A stretch of 64,000 nucleotides of DNA from a virus, in IMG/VR virus record IMGVR_UViG_3300046168_000072, positions 57,276 through 121,275 of that record; one strand, given 5' to 3'. Position numbers and translations under genes: made by a program. Position 1 is the first letter of the stretch, and each line of letters starts with the position of its first letter. The notes under the pieces were generated by a model. It was not told where the DNA came from. It was given only the letters and a program-made list of their open reading frames with translations, and made no database searches. This document shows, piece after piece, positions 37,166-46,335 of this stretch.

Positions 37166-37657
37166 TTATCCAGAACTAATCATTAATGCACCGTTACTGA
37201 CCCAGACTCTACCTTTTGTGTTTGGGTTTGACTTTGGTAATGCGTCATAATTTAAAACTATATGAGCTCCACTTAGACAAGAAGATCCATTTACATGAAG
37301 GCTATAGAGGGGGTCATCAATATTGACTCCAACTTTTCCACTATCAGTCACCACAAATGTTGTAATATTTCCAGTGCCAATAGTTGCTTCGTTTTCTAAA
37401 AAACCGCTATTTCCTGTAAGGGTTAAATATATTCCGCTTTGACCGCTAAACCGAGAATGACCAAGGGTTCCAACGGGCATCCAGTCATAAGTATTATCCT
37501 CGCCTGTTTTTTCATAAAATTGATTGTCAAGCGAATTTAGATAATTTGTGCCAACTATACCAGCCGCTTTAGAGCTTCCACTGGGATGACCTTCATCTGT
37601 TATAATTGGGCGTCTAATCCCAAGATTGTTGTTTACGAAATCTTCAAAAGCGCCCAT
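37166..37657 (-). CDS. Tail-fibre-type virion protein
   Basis: The 163-residue protein begins MGAFEDFVNNNLGIRRPIIT. It has FVVTDSGKVGVNIDDPLYSLHV, the recurrent GxVGIxxxxPxxxLHV motif seen just before chaperone or adhesin tips in phage tail fibres. The C-terminus (KGRVWVSNGALMISSG) looks like a short tip. It follows the large fibre gene with a 2-bp gap. It is a candidate distal fibre or adaptor. Confidence 0.65.
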   Translation of the reverse strand: MGAFEDFVNNNLGIRRPIITDEGHPSGSSKAAGIVGTNYLNSLDNQFYEKTGEDNTYDWMPVGTLGHSRFSGQSGIYLTLTGNSGFLENEATIGTGNITTFVVTDSGKVGVNIDDPLYSLHVNGSSCLSGAHIVLNYDALPKSNPNTKGRVWVSNGALMISSG

Positions 37658-37659
37658 AA

Positions 37660-40587
37660 TTAATCCTCCGATACAGCGAATTGAGCTGGGTTATTAACCG
37701 CAGTATTTGCTGCTCTATTTAATTTATCTAAGTTAAAAATGTAATCTCCATTAGAATTTGTTACGCCTAATGAATCACAAATGGTAAATTTATTATCTAA
37801 ATCATAAGTATTGTCTAGTTGGACACCATCACTATACGATTGATAAGAGTATATAGTTCCTTCATTTGGGCCAGAACCACCTTCACTAATATTTTCCATA
37901 TTGACATTATTTGGATCACCAACAGACGTACCTATTTCAGCCAGGCCTGCGCCAAGACTAGTTGGTGAGGCCGTAATGGTTCTTGCGGAAAAACCTTCTA
38001 GTGTGTAATTTGGATTTGTAGATATTGTTGTAGTAGTAATACCAGCTAAATTATCTCCACTAACTTGCCAATTAAAAGTGCCTTTAGTGTCTAAATCATC
38101 AACCGTAATTCGAAAAGAATTTGAATTTGTATTTGTGCCTGCTGATGTCTGATTTAAGTCGGAAGCAACAGTTTGATTAGAGTCAGTATCTAATGTTGGA
38201 TTATTCAGCATTAGCTGAGAAGAAACTAAGTTAAAATTATCTGATATTCCTGCAGGAGAACTAGATAGAGGAGAAGCTAAACCATTAATTGAGAAAGTTA
38301 AAGCGTCGTTCGCAATATTAACTACTGTAGAATCAGACGAAACAGCTCCATTGGAAGTTTTAGTTGCTGTGATCGTAAAGTTGTTAGTAGAAATATTATA
38401 ACCACCGTTTATTCTATTGACTGTTTTACTGTTTTCGTAATCGTTTGGATCAGTAATACTGAGCTGACCATTAGAAGAATAAACTATCGTGTCAAAATTT
38501 GTTACAGTATTAGCAATGATGGATGATTCAGATCCTTTCAGGGCTTGTTGACTTGCTGGATAAGCAATGGAAGAGATCGTAACTGATGGAGAGCTATTGT
38601 TTAAGGATACAGAATTATTAGAACTGAATTCATCGCCAAATATATTATAAAATGAATTGCTTGGTGTAGCTTTAATTCCTACAGTGCCATTTCTGCTAGC
38701 TTCATCTGTAACTGTAATAGGGACAGTATATCTAAATACGCCACCTCCTAGATCCGTGGAAGAATAATTTGACGCAGACTGCCCTTCGCTTAATCCGTAA
38801 TTAGAAATCTGTAAATTAACTCGGTTTGAATCGCTGTCATTTAATTGAACATCAATATATGCATTGATTATATCGCCACCTTTTACTTCACTTACGCCAA
38901 CAATGTTTGGAGATTGAGCAGAAGTTGCTGTAGAATCAAAAGATATTGCACTAATTTGAGGAGGATTTGCAATTTTAATTTTCACATTATCTGAATCAAC
39001 TGCTCCATTATTTACGCGAACAGCTTCAATGGCGACATTATCTTGATCTGAATAAACACCATCTACATAAGAAACGGTTTTGGGGTTTTCAAAAGTTCCG
39101 CTGTTAGATATTAATATATCATTTGTCAGTCCAGAATATAAAACTGTATCTCCATTATTATCGTTCCAATTAGAAATTGTATTAGAAAACGTAGTAGACT
39201 CTCCATCTCTTAAGCCATCCGAACGCCCATTATAAGAAGAAGGGTCACTAGCAGAAATTGATGGATAATTTTGATCAAGATTAATTTGATTTGAGGAAGA
39301 TGTAAGAGCACCTGAAGTGCCAAAAGCATTTCTGGCAATGATATGAATACCCTCTGCGCCGTTTCTCGAATTAGTAATCGTGATTGGAATAGTAGCTGTA
39401 TAGTTACCATCGCCCGTATCAGTCAAAGAATAATTCGATTCAGTTATTCCATCAGAAATTCCAGAGTTTAAAACTTTTATTACATCAACATCGTCAGTAT
39501 CAAAAACTGCAAAAACATTAATTTGATCGTCTCCTTTTAAATGTGTTAGACCTAAACGCGTACCATTTTTAGGAGTAGCGTTTGAAATGCTATCAACAAT
39601 TAAAGATATAGGAGTAGGGCCACCCCCAAGTTCATTTAATGCAATGATGGAACCTGCCCCATTAGCTTGCCCGCTAATAAAATCTCTGCCAGTAAATGAA
39701 AGATTATCTAAATAACCTTCGAATCTTCTAGTATAACTTCCAAGCTCAGTAATTTGATTATCTGGTATTCTTATACCATCAATAAAACCAGAACCCATGT
39801 AAGAATCACCTGGACCATCCCAACGTAAATAAACTTTTAAATCTGAAGCTGTATCAACTTCAATTCCAGATAAATAAGTATCTGAAGTTGGAGTGTTATA
39901 ATAAGTTTTGGTAGTTGGCCCAAGATTATTTTCGGCATTAGAGAAAAAAGCAAATTGAGTTCCAGCTCCCCCACTAACGCCTTGAGAAACTTGACCTGTG
40001 AAACTAATAGAAAGAGTATTTCCTGATTCACTTACTCCAATATTAGATCCACCAGCGATAGATTTTAATTTTAGATCTGTACTTTCTATACCGCTAACTA
40101 AACCTAATCCACTACCAACATTTGAGGCTGTAGTCGCTTCAGTTTGACCAGTAAAATTAATAAATAACGAATCTGAAGATTCTGATATAGACAAAAAATT
40201 ACCAACTTCAATTGATTTTATTTTAAGATCAGAGTTAAGCTCGCCGCTAACCAGACCAAGCCCAGTACCAATATTTGAAGCGGAAGTATGGGTTAAATCC
40301 TCAGATATGCTAATCAAAGCTTCATTCTTGTCGTTCTCTGCAATTGATATTCCTGAGCCACCAAAAAGAGTTTTTAAATTTAACGTACTTCCAGAAATAG
40401 ATTCACCAACAGAAATGCCTCGACCAAGACTATTAATTTCATTTAAATAACCGCTAAATAAATGTTGTTTTTCTATTTGAACAACGCGTAAATTTAAAAG
40501 ATTATTGGGTTCAGCCTCTGCTATAAAAACATCATCATCGGCCAAAGACTTAACCTTGGGTAACTCACTGGGTCTTAAATTAGCCAT
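37660..40587 (-). CDS. Large virion structural protein with Ig-like modules
   Basis: This 975-residue protein begins MANLRPSELPKVKSLADDDV. Residues about 100-200 hold two copies of a repeat, SNIGTGLGLVSGELNSDLK then SNVGSGLGLVSGIESTDLK. The central and C-terminal parts alternate beta-sandwich modules. Two roughly 100-residue copies share a ...ES.I..NT..N...TVLYS order followed by (E)NPKTVSYVDGVYS or ENSKTVNRINGGYN. Ig-like and cadherin-like modules of this kind are common in tail and baseplate proteins of marine phages. No frameshift is present. Confidence 0.78.
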   Translation of the reverse strand: MANLRPSELPKVKSLADDDVFIAEAEPNNLLNLRVVQIEKQHLFSGYLNEINSLGRGISVGESISGSTLNLKTLFGGSGISIAENDKNEALISISEDLTHTSASNIGTGLGLVSGELNSDLKIKSIEVGNFLSISESSDSLFINFTGQTEATTASNVGSGLGLVSGIESTDLKLKSIAGGSNIGVSESGNTLSISFTGQVSQGVSGGAGTQFAFFSNAENNLGPTTKTYYNTPTSDTYLSGIEVDTASDLKVYLRWDGPGDSYMGSGFIDGIRIPDNQITELGSYTRRFEGYLDNLSFTGRDFISGQANGAGSIIALNELGGGPTPISLIVDSISNATPKNGTRLGLTHLKGDDQINVFAVFDTDDVDVIKVLNSGISDGITESNYSLTDTGDGNYTATIPITITNSRNGAEGIHIIARNAFGTSGALTSSSNQINLDQNYPSISASDPSSYNGRSDGLRDGESTTFSNTISNWNDNNGDTVLYSGLTNDILISNSGTFENPKTVSYVDGVYSDQDNVAIEAVRVNNGAVDSDNVKIKIANPPQISAISFDSTATSAQSPNIVGVSEVKGGDIINAYIDVQLNDSDSNRVNLQISNYGLSEGQSASNYSSTDLGGGVFRYTVPITVTDEASRNGTVGIKATPSNSFYNIFGDEFSSNNSVSLNNSSPSVTISSIAYPASQQALKGSESSIIANTVTNFDTIVYSSNGQLSITDPNDYENSKTVNRINGGYNISTNNFTITATKTSNGAVSSDSTVVNIANDALTFSINGLASPLSSSPAGISDNFNLVSSQLMLNNPTLDTDSNQTVASDLNQTSAGTNTNSNSFRITVDDLDTKGTFNWQVSGDNLAGITTTTISTNPNYTLEGFSARTITASPTSLGAGLAEIGTSVGDPNNVNMENISEGGSGPNEGTIYSYQSYSDGVQLDNTYDLDNKFTICDSLGVTNSNGDYIFNLDKLNRAANTAVNNPAQFAVSED

Positions 40588-40810
40588 GATCTATGTTCCT
40601 TTCGTTTTCTACCTTAGATCTAACATCTACAGTATCTCTGGTTTTGATATTTAATAATATATTGTCTTTATTTTCCGTGCCTATTAACAGGTCATCTTCA
40701 TTCCTTAATAACTGAGACTCTCTTAAATAAAAACCTTTATCATCAAAAGTCACCTTGCCAGATTTAATTTTATTGTTATAATTCGATGGGCTTTTATTGA
40801 TTTTAGACAT
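40580..40810 (-). CDS. Small hypothetical phage protein
   Basis: This 76-residue hydrophilic protein begins MSKINKSPSNYNNKIKSGKV and overlaps both neighbours by 8 bp. GKVTFDDKGFYLRESQLL and NKDNILLNIKTRDTVDVRS suggest a small beta protein. No family is recognised. Its place between the RHH gene and the large fibre suggests a fibre-associated or regulatory role. Confidence 0.5.
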   Translation of the reverse strand: MSKINKSPSNYNNKIKSGKVTFDDKGFYLRESQLLRNEDDLLIGTENKDNILLNIKTRDTVDVRSKVENERNIDHG

Positions 40811-41015
40811 GATTCGTGTCCTCCTCTTTATTTTGCGTGGGATAGGTATTATTAACCTTGAGGTTATAATAGGGAGCTAAATCTTTAATGATGTACTCGA
40901 CTCCCCTACGCATTAATTCTGATACAGAATACCCTGTTTCGTCAGAAATCGCTTTAAGCGCATTCTTTTGATTGGTATGTAGCCAAAATTCTATTTTCTC
41001 TTTGTTGTCTTTCAT
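40803..41015 (-). CDS. Ribbon-helix-helix transcriptional regulator
   Basis: The 70-residue protein contains KIEFWLHTNQKNALKAISDE followed by TGYSVSELMRRGVEYIIKDL. This is the short beta-strand plus two-helix layout of RHH/CopG repressors, including the helix turn (G-Y-S-V-S-E-L). Such proteins bind as dimers to repeated palindromic half-sites. A pair of perfect 11-bp repeats sits 15 bp upstream of its start, so autoregulation is likely. It may also govern the structural genes that follow. Confidence 0.78.
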   Translation of the reverse strand: MKDNKEKIEFWLHTNQKNALKAISDETGYSVSELMRRGVEYIIKDLAPYYNLKVNNTYPTQNKEEDTNHV

Positions 41016-41029
41016 GAAAAAAGCTTGAA

Positions 41030-41051
41030 TATATACATGTTATATACATGT
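41030..41051. promoter_or_regulatory. Tandem 11-bp operator-like repeats
   Basis: TATATACATGT occurs twice in direct succession (41030-41040 and 41041-41051). Each has the palindromic core ACATGT, and together with flanking bases the second lies in a perfect 14-bp palindrome ATATACATGTATAT (41042-41055). The 11-bp pitch places successive sites on one DNA face, as RHH dimers require. The site lies between the RHH start and the nrdA stop. Confidence 0.6.
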
Positions 41052-41084
41052 ATATTCTATACAAAGAGAACTATTTTTTAAATA

Positions 41085-43547
41085 TTATTGACAGCTTTCG
41101 CAAATTTCACCGTTTTTCATAGCTTCGATACTGCAAGCTGATGGCTCAGATTCGGATTCTGACTGAGTTTCATTAGATTTTTCGACTTTACTTGCCGCTC
41201 TATTCCTTAAGTAATATGTAGTCTTTAATCCAGCTTCCCAGCTAGCCATATAAATATCATTTAAATATTTTAAAGATGTCGTTTTATTGTATAAATTAAA
41301 ACTAACTGCTTGATCGATCCATTTTTGTCGCACAGAGTTGCATTCAATTAATTTTAACATGTCACGATCAAAAGCTGTCTTATACTTTTCTTTGAGGTCG
41401 TTGGGAATTTTGTCATTTAAGAGCGATAAATCGCCATCAACGCTCTTTACCATTGTTGATATTTCAATAGACCATAAGTCTCTATTTTTCATATCATTCA
41501 CGAAGTGTTCATTGGTAATAAAAAAGTTTCCACTTTTATTTTCATAAACAAACAGAACGGAAAAGTTTGGCTCGATACTTTGTTCTATCCCATTGATATA
41601 ACCAATAGTGGCAGTTGGGGCAATAGCCATAACATTAGAATTTCTCATTCCAAATTCAGAGATATGCTTTCTGACTTTAGTCCATTCGTTTAAAGACTCT
41701 GACGACTTAAGTTTATTACCTCTATAATCCATTAAGTTGTTGTGAGAATCAACAGGCAAAATATCCTGACTCCATAATGATCCTTGATAAGTTTCATAAG
41801 ACCCTTTTTCTTTTGCTAGTTTTGAGCTGGCATAAATGGCGTGACAAGAATAAAACTCAAATAATTTATCATTAAACTTCACGGCTTCATCGCTATCGAT
41901 TTGAATGTCAAGCATATGAAGTATATCATGAAGTCCCATCATTCCTAATCCAATAGGCCTATGTCTTAGATTAGAATTAGCCGCTTCTTTTGTTGGATAA
42001 AAATTTAAATCAATAACATTATCTAAAATTCTAATTGCTGTATGAATGGTTGATTCTAATTTTTTATAATCAATCGCATAATTAGATGAGCCATGAGTTG
42101 TTTTTTCAATTAAATGATTTTTTAAATTCACTGACCCTAGATTGCAGACTGCTGTTTCGCCAATTTCAACTTTTTCTCCGCTTTTATATTTGGAGGATTT
42201 AGTATGTAATGTAATCTCCGTACAAAGATTTGAGCTGCGAACTGCTCCTTCGTGTTGGTTTGTATACCTAATATTGCATGGATCTTTAAATGTATTCCAT
42301 GGATGAGATGTTTCAAATAATACCTTGAGCATTTTTTTCCATAGCTCTTTGGCAGGAGTTATTCTATAATTTTTTATCAAACCCTCTTCTGCATCTTCGC
42401 ATAACTTATTGTAGCGATTATCAAATTCTGCCCCAAAACAATCGTGAAGACTTTTACCATTTTCATCTTCAGTATCTCTAGGATCAAAGAAATACCAGAC
42501 ATCTTGATTTTTTACTCGACGCATGAACTCATCAGGAATCCAAGAAGCGGTATTCATATCATGGCATCGAAGTCGATCATCACCAGTGTTTCTTCTGAGA
42601 TTTAAAAAGTCTTCAAAATCCAGGTGCCAAGGTTCTAGGTATGCACAGCCAGCACCTGGCCTTTTACCTCCTTGATTAACTGCTACCAGAAGATCGTTGT
42701 ATATTTTAAGCCAAGGAACAAGGCCGCTAGATATGCCATTAGTTCCCTGAATATGAGAGCCTGTAGAACGAAAAGGGGTAACATCGAGACCAAGGCCACC
42801 AGCGTACTTTGATTTGCGAGCTTCTTGCCAAGCACCGTCAAAAATACCGTCAATGCTATCATCAAAAGTATTAAGGTAGCAAGAACTAAGCTGTGAGTGA
42901 GTAGTTCCACTGTTAAAGAGAGTTGGAGTTGAGGGGGTGTATAAAAATTGACTAAATAAGTTATAAAATTCTATAGCCTTTTCATTTTTGTTTTCTTCGT
43001 TTATCGCAAGACCCATAGCCACGCGCATCCAAAAAGCTTGTGGGGATTCCATTACTTTTCCATCTTGCCTAATAAAATAGCGATCATACAGAATTTGTAT
43101 GCCTAGATATTTAAATTGATCATCTCTTCTGATCTTTAAAGCTTCTGATAGCATTTTTAGATCAAAATCAAGTAGCGATGCAGATAATCTACCTTCCTTG
43201 ACTAATTTTTTTATGTTTTGAATGAAAGCTTTCCTATACTGAAGCTTGAATGTATCTGAATCAACACCTTCTTTAAACACTTCTTTGTATAAGCAGTTTA
43301 ATAATAATTTGGCGGCAGCATATGAGTAGCTAGGTTCTTTTTCAATTTTTTCTCGAGCTGAAAGGATGAGGGCTTTATCAATTTCAGAGGTAGTGATTTT
43401 ATCATATAATTGAAGTTGCGCGTCGAGTACGATTTCGCTAGCAGATACTTCTGGCATGTCTTCACATGCTCTTTGCGCACTAGCATTAATTTTATCAACT
43501 TCAAAATTTTCTAGTCTACCGTTTCTTTTTTTTACTTTAATGTTCAT
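41085..43547 (-). CDS. nrdA: Ribonucleotide reductase alpha subunit, class I
   Basis: NrdA holds the catalytic site that reduces NDPs. At 820 residues it is full length. It has an N-terminal ATP cone (IKVKKRNGRLENFEVDKINA), C223 in SQLSSCYLN, the NxCxE site N440-L-C442-T-E444, and the redox partner C468 in ETAVCNLGSVNL. TTYYLRNRAAS carries the radical-transfer tyrosines, and the C-terminal swinging cysteines are CESC at 816-819. The intact ATP cone indicates dATP control. It is read from its own promoter, next to the sugar-dehydrogenase gene and 30 kb from nrdB. Confidence 0.97.
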   Translation of the reverse strand: MNIKVKKRNGRLENFEVDKINASAQRACEDMPEVSASEIVLDAQLQLYDKITTSEIDKALILSAREKIEKEPSYSYAAAKLLLNCLYKEVFKEGVDSDTFKLQYRKAFIQNIKKLVKEGRLSASLLDFDLKMLSEALKIRRDDQFKYLGIQILYDRYFIRQDGKVMESPQAFWMRVAMGLAINEENKNEKAIEFYNLFSQFLYTPSTPTLFNSGTTHSQLSSCYLNTFDDSIDGIFDGAWQEARKSKYAGGLGLDVTPFRSTGSHIQGTNGISSGLVPWLKIYNDLLVAVNQGGKRPGAGCAYLEPWHLDFEDFLNLRRNTGDDRLRCHDMNTASWIPDEFMRRVKNQDVWYFFDPRDTEDENGKSLHDCFGAEFDNRYNKLCEDAEEGLIKNYRITPAKELWKKMLKVLFETSHPWNTFKDPCNIRYTNQHEGAVRSSNLCTEITLHTKSSKYKSGEKVEIGETAVCNLGSVNLKNHLIEKTTHGSSNYAIDYKKLESTIHTAIRILDNVIDLNFYPTKEAANSNLRHRPIGLGMMGLHDILHMLDIQIDSDEAVKFNDKLFEFYSCHAIYASSKLAKEKGSYETYQGSLWSQDILPVDSHNNLMDYRGNKLKSSESLNEWTKVRKHISEFGMRNSNVMAIAPTATIGYINGIEQSIEPNFSVLFVYENKSGNFFITNEHFVNDMKNRDLWSIEISTMVKSVDGDLSLLNDKIPNDLKEKYKTAFDRDMLKLIECNSVRQKWIDQAVSFNLYNKTTSLKYLNDIYMASWEAGLKTTYYLRNRAASKVEKSNETQSESESEPSACSIEAMKNGEICESCQ

Positions 43548-43564
43548 TTGTGAGTATGGGAAAT

Positions 43565-43593
43565 ATCATAGCATAAAAAGCTTGGTAATACAA
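43565..43593 (-). promoter_or_regulatory. Sigma70-type promoter of nrdA
   Basis: On the minus strand TTGTAT (43593-43588) is followed after exactly 17 bp by TATGAT (43570-43565). The nrdA ATG lies 17 nt further on. This gives the reductase a promoter independent of the upstream glycan genes. Confidence 0.65.
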
Positions 43594-43622
43594 GCTAAAT
43601 ATGCAGAAGAGTTATTAACAAT

Positions 43623-44453
43623 TTATTTTTTGACTGCTGATTCTGATTTTGCCCAGTCTAGATCTTCTCTAACATCAAGATTTACTTCCCAGGCAGACTT
43701 CAGTAACTTAGGGTCTAAGCCATTTTTTTCAAAAGTTTTTATCAGGGCATTGATATCTTTAGGGAAGCAAGTTCCGCCAAAACCTTTATCTCCATCATGG
43801 CCAGGGACTTGAAAGTGAGATTGACCAATCCTTCTGTCTGTAATAACACCATTAACGATTGCATGCCAGTCAAGGCCCAACTTGCTGATCAAAGCATAAA
43901 CTTCATTAAAAAAGCTAACCTTTGTTGCGAAAAAACAATTAGCGATATACTTTACTGATTCAGATTCATCACTCTTCATTAATACAGTCTGAACGTTTGG
44001 AAAAGCTTGATTGAATAATTTAATCACTTTACCTCCCACGCTTTTCTTTTTTACGTAACCAACGATATGTCGATCTGCATTCAAGAAATCTTCTTTCGCA
44101 AATTTTGCAGTAAGGAACTCAGGAGAATGAACAATATTTAAATTAGGATGTTGTGCCTGCAACGATTTAGTAGTGCCAATTGGAACCGTAGATTTTATAA
44201 TAAAAGTAGCTTTTGATCCAATAGAATCAATTTCATCAAAACAAGATTCTATAATTGACAAATTACAATCTGCACCCATAGCATCTTTCATGGGAGTTGG
44301 CACACTAACAAAGACGAAATCTTGAGAGAGAGTATCTTCCAAAGAGTTTTTGGAAATATCTAGATTTTTATCAAATACTTTTACGTCATATTGTTTAAAT
44401 CCGTTTGCTACTGCGGAGCCAACGAAGCCATTGCCGATTACGCCAATTTTCAT
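43623..44453 (-). CDS. Short UDP-glucose/GDP-mannose dehydrogenase-family enzyme
   Basis: The product is 276 residues from the ATG at 44453 (MKIGVIGNGFVGSAVANGF). It has the NAD loop GNGFVG, KSTVPIGTTKSL, and the catalytic Cys in DKGFGGTCFPKDINALI. Family members oxidise UDP-glucose to UDP-glucuronate, or GDP-mannose to the uronate. The usual length is about 400-450 residues; here the C-terminal nucleotide-binding domain is missing and the protein ends soon after the central helix (WEVNLDVREDLDWAKSE). Short phage forms may be active as dimers with a different substrate. It overlaps the epimerase gene by four bases. Confidence 0.82.
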   Translation of the reverse strand: MKIGVIGNGFVGSAVANGFKQYDVKVFDKNLDISKNSLEDTLSQDFVFVSVPTPMKDAMGADCNLSIIESCFDEIDSIGSKATFIIKSTVPIGTTKSLQAQHPNLNIVHSPEFLTAKFAKEDFLNADRHIVGYVKKKSVGGKVIKLFNQAFPNVQTVLMKSDESESVKYIANCFFATKVSFFNEVYALISKLGLDWHAIVNGVITDRRIGQSHFQVPGHDGDKGFGGTCFPKDINALIKTFEKNGLDPKLLKSAWEVNLDVREDLDWAKSESAVKK

Positions 44454-45361
44454 TGTGGTTTGTTGGCCTCTACCCAATCTTCAAATACTTGAACTGGCTT
44501 CCATTTTAATAAAGTTTTAGCTTTTGTATTATCAGCCAAAGTTTCACGAGCTTCTCCAGGTCTAGCATCAATAAAAGTATGTTGACCGTCAACTAATTTA
44601 ACAATATCAAGAACGGAATGATTTTTTCCAGTCCCCAGATTAAACATTTCTCCAATGATTTTTTTGTTTTTTGATTCACCTGCTAAATACATAGCTTCAA
44701 CAATATCTTTAACATATGTATAATCTCTAGTCTGTAATCCATCTCCAACAACAGTCATTGATTTTCCAGCTTCTTTTTGTCTAAAAAATAATCCCACAAC
44801 AGGAGCATAATCCCCAGACAAAGGTTGGCGTTCGCCGTAAACATTGAAAAATCTAAATAAAACAGTTTCAATTCCAAAAAGTTTGGTATACATTTTGCAT
44901 AATTCCTCACAATTAGCCTTGCTTACTGAATATGGATTCAAGCAGTCATTGGGCATATCTTCTCTTAGTGGGATAGGATTAGCTAAACCGTAGCAAGAGG
45001 AAGTTCCAGCAAACATTACTCTTTTACAGTTGTTTAATCTGGCTGCTTGAAGAACATTTACTGTGCCAAGAGAATTATTTTTAACTGCATCAGATGGGTC
45101 TTGAACACAAATCTGAATGCGAGAACGGGCAGCTAAATGAAAAACTAAATCAACTCCTTTAAATAAAGGCTCTAGTTTGTCAAAATCACAAATATCAACT
45201 TTATGATTTTCGGTATCGTCTCTCCAATTAAATTGAGAATTGGCAGTAGAAGATTCATCGTCAACAACGATAACTTCGTGCCCAGCGCTTAATAATCTTT
45301 CAACCAAGTGACTGCCTATAAAGCCAGCACCTCCTGTAACTAAACATTTTTTCTTAGACAT
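44450..45361 (-). CDS. NDP-sugar epimerase/decarboxylase (extended SDR)
   Basis: This 303-residue protein has CLVTGGAGFIGSHLVERLL as the NAD loop, AGTSSCYG, and the YSVSKANCEEL catalytic pair. RFFNVYGERQ and VGDGLQTRDYTYVKDIVEAM follow, all standard for UDP-glucose/UDP-glucuronate 4-epimerase or WbpP-type enzymes. Being next to the dehydrogenase, it may turn a UDP-uronate into UDP-GalA or act on UDP-GlcNAc. It starts 17 bp after the fcl stop. Confidence 0.82.
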   Translation of the reverse strand: MSKKKCLVTGGAGFIGSHLVERLLSAGHEVIVVDDESSTANSQFNWRDDTENHKVDICDFDKLEPLFKGVDLVFHLAARSRIQICVQDPSDAVKNNSLGTVNVLQAARLNNCKRVMFAGTSSCYGLANPIPLREDMPNDCLNPYSVSKANCEELCKMYTKLFGIETVLFRFFNVYGERQPLSGDYAPVVGLFFRQKEAGKSMTVVGDGLQTRDYTYVKDIVEAMYLAGESKNKKIIGEMFNLGTGKNHSVLDIVKLVDGQHTFIDARPGEARETLADNTKAKTLLKWKPVQVFEDWVEANKPQ

Positions 45362-45378
45362 GTATTACTATACACAAT

Positions 45379-46335
45379 CTAACAATCAATTTTCAAATTT
45401 TTTATAAACCAACTGTAAGTTTTTTCGATTCCTTGTTTTAAATCATATTTTTGCCTAAAGCCCATCGATTTTATTCTCGTGTTATCCATTTTTTTTCTGA
45501 ATGTACCGTCTGGCTTTGATGAATCAAATACTACATCGCCTTGATAGCTTAAGCATGATTTGATTATTTTTGTAAGTTCTAATATAGAAACCTCATCATC
45601 TGAACCACAGTTTAAATGCGATACACCTTCGGAATAAACCTTATCTGCTGATACATTTTCTAAACAATAAGTTACAGCTTCAGCCAAGTCGTCAACAAAA
45701 AGAAACTCTCTTAAGGGCTTTCCGCTGCCCCAAACCTCTACAGATTGAGCGCCTGATTCGCGAGCGCAATATATTTTATTTATTAAAGCTGGCAATACAT
45801 GTGATGTTTGTAAATCGAAATTATCTCTTGGTCCATATAGATTGCATGGCATTACGGAATAAAAATCGCTACCATATTGTTTGTAAAAACTTTCGCACAT
45901 TTTAAGTGCAGCTATTTTTGCAATAGCATATGGCTCATTTGTGATTTCTAATTCTCCAGTCAATAAGTATTCTTCTTTAATTGGTATTTTTGCATCACGT
46001 GGATAAATACATGAAGAGCCTAAATTAATTAATTTTCCCACAGAATGATCATGTGATGCTTTTATGATATTCGATGCAATCTGTAAATTATCATATATGA
46101 AATCTGCACGATATGTATTATTAGCTAATATACCTCCAACTTTTGCGGCGCATAAAATAACATAATCTATCTCTTCATTTTTAAAAAAAGTATCAACAGC
46201 TTTTTGATTCAATAAATCAAGATCTTGTCTTGTTCTTGTTGTTATGTTTGTGTAGCCTTTTGATTTTAAATTATCAACAACCGCAGAACCAACCATTCCA
46301 CGATGACCAGCTACGAAGATTTTTTTATCTTTCAC
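45379..46335 (-). CDS. fcl: GDP-L-fucose synthase
   Basis: Fcl (WcaG) performs the epimerisation and NADPH reduction of GDP-4-keto-6-deoxymannose to GDP-L-fucose. The start is GTG 46335, overlapping the gmd stop as GTGA; a longer frame would overlap gmd by 111 bp. Signatures are KKIFVAGHRGMVGSAVVDNL, CAAKVGGILANNTYRADFIY, NLGSSCIYPR, YAIAKIAALKMCESF (YxxxK) and WGSGKPLREFLFVDDLAEA. Length (318) is normal. Together with gmd it forms a complete GDP-fucose pathway from GDP-mannose. Confidence 0.94.
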   Translation of the reverse strand: MKDKKIFVAGHRGMVGSAVVDNLKSKGYTNITTRTRQDLDLLNQKAVDTFFKNEEIDYVILCAAKVGGILANNTYRADFIYDNLQIASNIIKASHDHSVGKLINLGSSCIYPRDAKIPIKEEYLLTGELEITNEPYAIAKIAALKMCESFYKQYGSDFYSVMPCNLYGPRDNFDLQTSHVLPALINKIYCARESGAQSVEVWGSGKPLREFLFVDDLAEAVTYCLENVSADKVYSEGVSHLNCGSDDEVSILELTKIIKSCLSYQGDVVFDSSKPDGTFRKKMDNTRIKSMGFRQKYDLKQGIEKTYSWFIKNLKIDC

